DNA from: Shewanella litoralis
Lineage (GTDB): Bacteria > Pseudomonadota > Gammaproteobacteria > Enterobacterales > Shewanellaceae
DNA length: 60,514 nucleotides
Direction of reading: 5' to 3'
Assembly: GCF_009828585.1 (NCBI RefSeq)
Contig: NZ_WSRZ01000024.1
Location: 1 to 60,514 of the forward strand
Numbering within the stretch: the stretch's first letter is position 1; the number at the start of each line of letters is the position of its first letter. Shown here piece by piece: positions 54,986 to 60,514 of the stretch. The notes under the pieces are model-generated. The model was given only the letters and a program-made list of their open reading frames with translations. It searched no databases and had not been told where the DNA came from. Position numbers and translations under genes: made by a program.

Positions 54986-56088
54986 ATTTGCTCCAAAATG
55001 GCGATGTTCTTGTCTGAAATCAATGGTCCGGTTTTCTGTTGCGCATTATTGGCAAACTCGCGGTCTTCTTGATCAGAAATAAAGTGAAGTAAGCAACTGC
55101 TGTAATTTGATTTGGCTTTTGCCAATTTAGTGCCATCGCCTTTGCGCACTAATACAGTATCACCGACGGAAAAGTTGCCTTTAACAGCCACTACATCGTC
55201 ACTGGTGAGTTGCGTATCATGTTCTTCAAGGTTAGCGTCAAAATCGTTTTCAACAATTAATTCGCCCTGTACCTGTGAGGTATGTGTCATCCAATGTAAG
55301 TGTTCTTGCATTGGTTCGTCGTAAGGAGTGAATAATGTACCTGGGTTTTGGCCTTTCAATAGCTGGTTAAAGGTATCTGCATCAAACCCATCTACAATCA
55401 TGGTTTCAATCCCGTGCGAAATCGCTTTCTCCGCCGCCTGGATTTTGGTACGCATTCCGCCCGTACCGACACTGCTAGTTGCGCCGCCTGCCATCGCATA
55501 AATGTCTTCGTTTATGTCACTAACCTGTTTTATCAGTTTAGCGTCATCATGCAAATTAGGGTTTTTGGTATATAACCCTTTTACGTCAGAACAAATAATC
55601 AGCGCATCTGCATCAGCCGCCGCAGCAACCATTGCAGATAAATTATCATTATCTCCTACACGTAACTTGTCGGTTGTCACGGCATCATTTTCGTTGATGA
55701 TGGGTAACAAACCGTGGTCTAGCAACGTAAAAATGGTGTCTTTAATACTGACATAACGCTCACGATCACGAAGATCGCCATGAGTCACCAGTAGCTGAGC
55801 CGAAGGAAAGTCAAATAACTTATCCCAAGTGGCCATCATGTCAGCTTGACCTGCAGCTGCCATGGCTTTTTTAAGCGATACGCTTGGCTCTGCTGTATCT
55901 TGGAATCGATGCTTACCAGCGGCAACTGAGCCAGATGACACTAATACGACCTGGCAGCCCTGGGCACGACACGTTGCAATAAATTGGGCAATACCCAATA
56001 GATAACGACTGCTACAGCCCTGTTGATTAGGCGCAATAAGTGCACTGCCGACTTTAATGACAATGCGTTTCCAATGTGAAGTTGACAT
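54982..56088 (-). CDS. proB: Glutamate 5-kinase
   Basis: 368 residues: amino-acid kinase domain (residues ~1-260; KVGSALIAP, VSSGSVAAGKHR, NENDAVTTDKLRVGDND) plus C-terminal PUA domain (~275-360). First step of proline synthesis and the usual point of proline feedback. It lies 13 bases after putP and is coupled to proA. Confidence 0.97.
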   Translation of the reverse strand: MSTSHWKRIVIKVGSALIAPNQQGCSSRYLLGIAQFIATCRAQGCQVVLVSSGSVAAGKHRFQDTAEPSVSLKKAMAAAGQADMMATWDKLFDFPSAQLLVTHGDLRDRERYVSIKDTIFTLLDHGLLPIINENDAVTTDKLRVGDNDNLSAMVAAAADADALIICSDVKGLYTKNPNLHDDAKLIKQVSDINEDIYAMAGGATSSVGTGGMRTKIQAAEKAISHGIETMIVDGFDADTFNQLLKGQNPGTLFTPYDEPMQEHLHWMTHTSQVQGELIVENDFDANLEEHDTQLTSDDVVAVKGNFSVGDTVLVRKGDGTKLAKAKSNYSSCLLHFISDQEDREFANNAQQKTGPLISDKNIAILEQI

Positions 56089-56101
56089 TATATTCTCTCG
56101 G

Positions 56102-57598
56102 TTATTTCTGCTCAGCTAATACGCGGCCGGCTTCATGGAAGGTATCAACTGTTTTTTCGCAAGGTTCGGTATCGATTGCACTGGTCACCCAAATCACAAC
56201 ACTGCTAACAATAAAGCCTGGGATCATTTCGTACATCACGCTCGATAGTACTTTTCCGTCGGCAAGTACTGGCGCATATATCCAAAATAGAACGGTTGCA
56301 GCACCAGAAATAATGCCGGCAACAGCCGCTTTATGAGTTAAGTTATGCTTGTATAGGCTAAATAGGATGAGTGGGCCAAAGGCTGCACCAAATCCTGCCC
56401 AGGCATTACTGACTAGAGATAAAATACTGTTTGAACGGTCAAGCGCTAACAAACTTGCCACGACAGCAACGCCAGCTACACCATAACGGCCCATTTTGAC
56501 CATTTCTTGTTCTGTCGCTTCTTTCTTAGAAACTACACGATAAATATCTTCAGTCAGTGAACTTGAAGACACCAATAGTTGAGATGAAATGGTGCTCATA
56601 ATCGCCGCGAGAATTGCCGCTAATAAAAAGCCACTGATCATCGGGTGGAATAACAATTCAGAAAACACAATGAAAATGGTTTCAGGATCGCTTAGCTTCA
56701 TGTCGAATTTGTTAGCATAGGCAATACCCACAAGGCCGGTTGCCAGTGCACCAATAATGGTGACGGTCATCCAACTCATGCCAATTCGACGCGCTATTTT
56801 GATGTCTGAAACAGAACGAATCGCCATAAAACGAACAATAATATGGGGTTGACCAAAATATCCTAGGCCCCACGATAAGCTAGAAATTAAGCCTAATAGG
56901 GTGACGTTTTGCATGCCTTCAGAGAAGTGCGGAATAGACTCATAGGCAAAATTCATCATTTTGTCTGCAGTTGTAAACTCTTGATAAGCCACTACTGGCA
57001 CCAAGACTAATGCTACAAACATGATACAGCCTTGTACAAAGTCAGTCAGGCTAACCGCTAAAAAGCCGCCTAACAGGGTATATGAAACAACCACTCCCAA
57101 GGTAACGGCAAGACCTAATTCATAATTTAAATCAAATGCTGAAACAAATAATTTACCGCCAGCAACTAACCCTGCTGAAGTGTAAAGGGTAAAGAAAATC
57201 ACAATAATGACCGCTGCAATAATACGAACATTACTGTTTGGCGCGTGAAAACGCTTAGCGAAAAACTCAGGGATAGTGAGTGCGTTATTTGCAACCTCGG
57301 TATATACCCTCAGCTTCGGCGCCACAATAAGGTAATTCACTAAGGCACCAATTAATAAGCCCAGTGCAATGTAGATGGTTTCGAAACCCACCAAAAACAT
57401 CGCGCCAGGTAAACCCATTAACATCCAACCACTCATGTCAGATGCGCCAGCAGATAATGCAGTAACCTGCGGGCTAACCTTGCGGCCGCCAAGAATATAT
57501 CCAGATACATCACTGGTAGATTGCTTGTAGGCAAACAAACCGATGCCAAGCATGACCAGAAAATAGATAGCTAACGAAACGTAGGTTAAGTAATGCAT
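56102..57598 (-). CDS. putP: Sodium/proline symporter
   Basis: 498 residues, about 13 membrane helices of the SSS family. Diagnostic stretches are GGRKVSPQVTALSAGASDMSG, SLSWGLGYFGQPHIIVRFMA and ISSQLLVSSSSLTEDIY (Na+ site). It imports proline. The start is three bases after the stop of the small protein at 57602, so they are coupled. Lying in one operon with proBA, it joins uptake and synthesis of proline. Confidence 0.95.
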   Translation of the reverse strand: MHYLTYVSLAIYFLVMLGIGLFAYKQSTSDVSGYILGGRKVSPQVTALSAGASDMSGWMLMGLPGAMFLVGFETIYIALGLLIGALVNYLIVAPKLRVYTEVANNALTIPEFFAKRFHAPNSNVRIIAAVIIVIFFTLYTSAGLVAGGKLFVSAFDLNYELGLAVTLGVVVSYTLLGGFLAVSLTDFVQGCIMFVALVLVPVVAYQEFTTADKMMNFAYESIPHFSEGMQNVTLLGLISSLSWGLGYFGQPHIIVRFMAIRSVSDIKIARRIGMSWMTVTIIGALATGLVGIAYANKFDMKLSDPETIFIVFSELLFHPMISGFLLAAILAAIMSTISSQLLVSSSSLTEDIYRVVSKKEATEQEMVKMGRYGVAGVAVVASLLALDRSNSILSLVSNAWAGFGAAFGPLILFSLYKHNLTHKAAVAGIISGAATVLFWIYAPVLADGKVLSSVMYEMIPGFIVSSVVIWVTSAIDTEPCEKTVDTFHEAGRVLAEQK

Positions 57599-57601
57599 GA
57601 A

Positions 57602-57778
57602 CTACTGGCCCCCTAACGCTTTGTTATTTTGAATCTCGTTAGGTTTCAACATGACAAAGAGATAGGTACTTAAAATAGCAAATAAGCACAGTAATTGGGT
57701 GGCGTCTTTCAGTTTGAGTACTGATTTATTCCAAACTTGAGTGATGAGATTTTCTTCCGTCTGAATGTCTGCTGACAT
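57602..57778 (-). CDS. 58-aa membrane protein coupled to putP
   Basis: A short gene starting MSADIQTEENLITQVW, with one hydrophobic helix at about residues 29-45 (LLCLFAILSTYLFVML). It has an excellent ribosome site on the coding strand, CAGGAGGGCACA, and its stop lies three bases before the putP ATG. Small partner proteins are known for some SSS transporters (for example YhdT with PanF), so an accessory subunit for PutP is likely, but I do not recognise the family. Confidence 0.75.
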   Translation of the reverse strand: MSADIQTEENLITQVWNKSVLKLKDATQLLCLFAILSTYLFVMLKPNEIQNNKALGGQ

Positions 57779-57847
57779 TGTGCCCTCCTGAGCGTGTAAT
57801 TCGTGTTATTCAATCATGTGATACTAGCGAATCGGTATAAATAACAA

Positions 57848-57875
57848 TAAAAAAACCACTAAATTGGTTAGTGGT
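57848..57875 (-). terminator. Terminator in putP operon leader, possible attenuator
   Basis: On the minus strand ACCACTAA pairs with TTAGTGGT around CCAAT, followed by seven T. It lies 70 bases upstream of the first gene of the operon with no gene before it on that strand, which suits attenuation rather than simple termination. Confidence 0.6.
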
Positions 57876-58379
57876 CTAATTATATTAACACGATTTAGTG
57901 CTGTATTTCCAATCTAATACTCGGTGTTTAACTCTTTATTATACTTTTACCACTAATTTTCCGAGGTATTCTGCAAGAGCGCTGTGTGGTTTACAAATGA
58001 GTCGCCATGGTAAGGTTGATCAATTACCAAGTTCATTGATAAGGGAATATTTATGAATGTTTATCGCGTTAAGCACAATCAATACAGGCTCTTGGCGTTA
58101 AATAGTTAACTTGTTATGGGGCGATTAATGGCTGGTTTTATTGTCGAGTTAGATAATGTTAAGGGGGCGTTTAGTCATTTAAGGTTGAGAAAAGGTTCGA
58201 AATATTGGTACTAAATTAAATGAATAATTTTTTAATTGTTATAGTTCAAATAATTTTAATGGTAATTAAATAAGAATGTCATTTATTGTTAGTGTTTTAG
58301 GCTGTACGTGGGTTACAGGTAAACGATGGCAACAATATCGTGTTTATTAACATTTTTGAGATTAATGATTGCATTTAAC

Positions 58380-58394
58380 TAGACGGTCAGTCTA
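58380..58394. promoter_or_regulatory. TetR (AcuR-like) operator before regulator gene
   Basis: TAGACGGTCAGTCTA has inverted arms TAGAC/GTCTA five bases apart. It ends 10 bases before the ATG at 58405 and is repeated upstream of the next gene. Confidence 0.8.
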
Positions 58395-58404
58395 ATATGC
58401 TTGG

Positions 58405-59043
58405 ATGAATGTAAATAACCCCACACCTCGTAGAGGCAGACCGCCAAAAGTCGTTAGAGACAATCCTGATACTCGCGCGGCATTAATTCGCAGTGGTCTA
58501 GAACAATTAACTGAGCATGGATTTTCTGCGTCGGGGATTGAGCCTATTCTCAAAAAAGTAGGGGTGCCTAAAGGTTCTTTTTACCATTACTTTGCCAGTA
58601 AAGAGATGTTTGGTCAGGTTGTGTTGCAACATTATGCGGACTATTTTTTGGCTAAATTAAAAACGCATTTGTTGGATGAATCGAATGACCCTTTGGTTCG
58701 GATCCGCCATTTTGTTGCAGATGCCAAAGCCGGTATGACCCGTTATCAATTTAAACGGGGTTGCCTAGTAGGTAATTTAGGCCAGGAGATTGGCATGTTA
58801 CCTGAAAGCTTTAGACCACAATTAATTACTATATTTGCTGGTTGGCAAAATTGTTTAGCAAATTGCCTTGAAGATGCCGTAGCGCAGGGGCAAATCGCTG
58901 CTGATGCTGACTGCCAATTATTAGCAGAGAACTTTTGGGTTGGTTGGGAAGGCGCAGTGAGTCGCGCTAAGTTGGTGGAACATGGCGCACCGCTAGATAA
59001 TTTCTGCGATCTCTTCATGGCGGCATTACCAAGAAAAATGTAA
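58405..59043 (+). CDS. acuR: AcuR-like TetR repressor
   Basis: 212 residues. RRGRPPKV at the N-terminus and SGIEPILKKVGVPKGSFYHYFASKEMFG (helix-turn-helix, residues ~43-72) match AcuR, which senses acrylate in Rhodobacter. It sits 53 bases before an acuI-like gene, and the same operator precedes both genes. The symbol is assigned by similarity and context; ligand is untested here. Confidence 0.8.
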   Translation: MNVNNPTPRRGRPPKVVRDNPDTRAALIRSGLEQLTEHGFSASGIEPILKKVGVPKGSFYHYFASKEMFGQVVLQHYADYFLAKLKTHLLDESNDPLVRIRHFVADAKAGMTRYQFKRGCLVGNLGQEIGMLPESFRPQLITIFAGWQNCLANCLEDAVAQGQIAADADCQLLAENFWVGWEGAVSRAKLVEHGAPLDNFCDLFMAALPRKM

Positions 59044-59066
59044 ACGCAAAATTTTTTAACTATTAA

Positions 59067-59081
59067 TAGACGATCAGTCTA
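59067..59081. promoter_or_regulatory. TetR (AcuR-like) operator before acuI
   Basis: TAGACGATCAGTCTA, same arms as the site at 58380-58394, with two changed bases in the spacer. It lies 15 bases before the acuI start. Confidence 0.8.
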
Positions 59082-59096
59082 AATTAGGAGTGAATC

Positions 59097-60080
59097 ATGT
59101 TTAATGCAATGTTAATTGAAAAAGATGAGCAAGGTTATCGCACTACCGTTAAGAATGTTGATGAGTCTGTTTTACCAGAAGGTGATGTGACCGTTAAGGT
59201 GCTCTATAGCACATTAAACTACAAAGATGCCCTGGCTATTACGGGTAAAGCGCCAGTTGTTCGCAGCTTTCCCATGGTGCCAGGTATTGATTTAGTCGGC
59301 ATTGTTGAGCAGTGTGACAGTGATAAATTTAAGGTTGGCGACACGGTATTATTAAACGGTTTTGGTGTGGGCGAAGTTCATTGTGGCGGTTTAGCGACCA
59401 AAGCGCGCTTAAAAAGCGACTGGCTTATTGCCTTACCAAACGGATTTACACCGCGCCAGGCTATGGCGATTGGTACCGCGGGATATACGGCGATGCTATG
59501 CGTTATCGCGCTTGAGAAAAATGGTGTCACACCAGATAAAGGTGAAATTTTAGTAACAGGTGCGAATGGCGGCGTAGGCAGTTTCGCTATCGCTATTTTA
59601 GCCAAACTAGGCTACACCGTCGTCGCATCTACTGGCCGAGTCGATGAAAGTGATTATCTTAAAAAACTCGGCGCCAGTGACATTATCGATAGGGCGACAC
59701 TGTCTGAACCCGGCCGCCCATTAGCTAAAGAGCGTTGGGCGGGTGCCGTTGATTCTGTTGGCAGCCACACGTTAGCTAACGTATGTGCCAGTACTAAATA
59801 TGGCGGTGCCGTTGCCGCTTGTGGGCTCGCCCAAGGCATGGATTTACCTGCGAGTGTGGCTCCGTTTATTTTACGTGGTATTACCCTTGCTGGTGTAGAT
59901 AGTGTTATGCGACCGATTTCCGATAGAGTAGAAGCCTGGCAACGTTTGGCTGATATTATTGATCCCGCGGTATTTGACGACATTGTCCAGGAAGTCAGTT
60001 TAACCGAAGCCTTAAATGTGGCGAGCGAGTTGATGGGCGGTAAAGTGCGCGGCCGCGTTGTGGTTGATGTTAATCGTTAA
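59097..60080 (+). CDS. acuI: Acrylyl-CoA reductase AcuI/YhdH
   Basis: 327 residues, zinc-free MDR enzyme. Diagnostic stretches are STLNYKDALAITGK (residues ~38-51), GVGEVHCGGLATKAR and VTGANGGVGSFAIAILAKLGY (NADPH-binding Rossmann motif). It reduces the toxic acryloyl-CoA to propionyl-CoA. No DMSP lyase (ddd) or CoA-transferase gene is seen next to it, so a detoxification role is likely. TAGGAGTGAATC precedes the ATG. Confidence 0.93.
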   Translation: MFNAMLIEKDEQGYRTTVKNVDESVLPEGDVTVKVLYSTLNYKDALAITGKAPVVRSFPMVPGIDLVGIVEQCDSDKFKVGDTVLLNGFGVGEVHCGGLATKARLKSDWLIALPNGFTPRQAMAIGTAGYTAMLCVIALEKNGVTPDKGEILVTGANGGVGSFAIAILAKLGYTVVASTGRVDESDYLKKLGASDIIDRATLSEPGRPLAKERWAGAVDSVGSHTLANVCASTKYGGAVAACGLAQGMDLPASVAPFILRGITLAGVDSVMRPISDRVEAWQRLADIIDPAVFDDIVQEVSLTEALNVASELMGGKVRGRVVVDVNR

Positions 60081-60148
60081 CAGGCCCTGATATGTTTATT
60101 TGAAATCTTATCTGATTTTGATTAAAAGATGGCAGAAAAGCTTGAATA

Positions 60149-60177
60149 AAAGTCCACTTGAAACCGTGGGCTTTTTT
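60149..60177 (+). terminator. acuI terminator
   Basis: AAAGTCCAC (60149-60157) pairs with GTGGGCTTT (60166-60174), followed by six T. Confidence 0.85.
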
Positions 60178-60233
60178 ATTTTCATAAGCTATTATGAATA
60201 TAAGATCACACTCACTTTAAAGAGGTTGACGTC

Positions 60234-60514
60234 CAGGGCAACCGCATGAGTGTTCATTAATTAGCCACATCACTGAATCCAGCTTGTAATACTGCTTCTA
60301 AGTATGCTGTTTTCATCCAGGCTCGTTTTTGTTTAGCTGGTATGCTTCCCTTTGAAGGTTCACTTCTAAGCATATTCAATGCGGCTTGTCGTAACATAGC
60401 CCAATTTTCAGCACCATGGTCTTGATAAATTTGGCAAGCATCCTCAGCCATACAGACATCTAACACCCAATGCAGGCTATTTTCTACAGCCCAATGAGCA
60501 CGCACCGCTTCAGC
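60234..60514 (-). mobile_element. ISAs1-type insertion sequence, partial
   Basis: CAGGGCAACCGCATGAG at 60234-60250 looks like the terminal inverted repeat of ISAs1 elements. It is followed inward by the transposase stop. The rest lies outside the window. Confidence 0.75.
60257..60514 (-). CDS. ISAs1-family transposase, C-terminal part
   Basis: The last 85 residues of the enzyme, running from the window edge (AEAVRAHWAVENSLHWVLDV) to a stop at 60257. HWAVENSLHWVLDVCMAED carries the catalytic glutamate of the DDE domain. The apparent start at 60505 is an internal GTG. Whether the element is intact is not visible. Confidence 0.92.
   Translation of the reverse strand, partial: AEAVRAHWAVENSLHWVLDVCMAEDACQIYQDHGAENWAMLRQAALNMLRSEPSKGSIPAKQKRAWMKTAYLEAVLQAGFSDVAN

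Larger units (their letters stand above)
57779..58404. other. Long intergenic region between putP operon and TetR gene
   Basis: A 626-base AT-rich stretch that holds the putP operon leader with a minus-strand terminator hairpin (57848-57875) and, at its far end, a TetR operator (58380-58394). A possible 18-codon reading frame with ribosome site begins at 58053, but I see no firm gene. Confidence 0.55.

Noticed and set aside
58053-58109. 18-codon frame with a ribosome-like AAGGGA in the putP-acuR gap
   Set aside because: Too short and without repeated regulatory codons (no proline run), so it is not a convincing leader peptide; it is also on the strand opposite to putP.

Overview
The window reads as chromosome of a Shewanella-like marine gammaproteobacterium (Alteromonadales). 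This is an inference from gene content: long-form isocitrate lyase with malate synthase G, an OsmC-YcaO fusion, NqrM, a DUF3297 protein, a TonB receptor/SSS/ROK sugar locus, and abundant short inverted-repeat insertions. I see no tRNA, rRNA or CRISPR array.

Region 1 (1-7500) is accessory. It opens inside an IS110-type transposase. A repeat-rich gap follows, then two TetR modules: one regulator with a zinc-free MDR oxidoreductase, and one with a small membrane protein. Each module has paired palindromic operators, and both lie between two copies of a ~120-bp direct repeat. Next is an isolated AT-rich 604-residue protein whose C-terminus looks nuclease-like.

Region 2 (7500-24700) holds the glyoxylate bypass (aceA, a divergent LysR gene, glcB), with seven 14-bp tandem repeats in front of glcB. 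Housekeeping and small genes follow: thioesterases, a CBS protein, a serine hydrolase, a LysE exporter, DsbA-like, nqrM, trmH, a cold-shock protein and a retropepsin. A 309-bp MITE has cut a PaaI-type thioesterase gene near its start. One end of the element now supplies an in-frame ATG.

Region 3 (25000-42900) carries the OsmC-YcaO fusion, a CotH-type lipoprotein, amtB, an SCP-x type thiolase, a PepSY membrane protein, AhpD-like and FrnE-like proteins, ydeP-fdhD with a divergent LysR gene, a VOC gene with an in-frame TGA, and a dicarboxylate symporter.

Region 4 (42900-53700) is a sugar locus: an AGE-family isomerase, a PfkB kinase and an MGH1/GH63-like hydrolase on the minus strand, then a TonB receptor, an SSS symporter and a ROK regulator on the plus strand. 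The set fits import of mannosyl- or glucosylglycerate, hydrolysis, conversion of mannose to fructose, and phosphorylation. A NUDIX gene after it is broken by two different MITEs, one inside the NUDIX box.

Region 5 (53700-60514) holds a proline operon (a previously hidden 58-aa membrane protein, putP, proB, proA) with a terminator hairpin in its leader. An acuR-acuI-like pair follows, with matching operators before both genes. The window ends in an ISAs1-type transposase.
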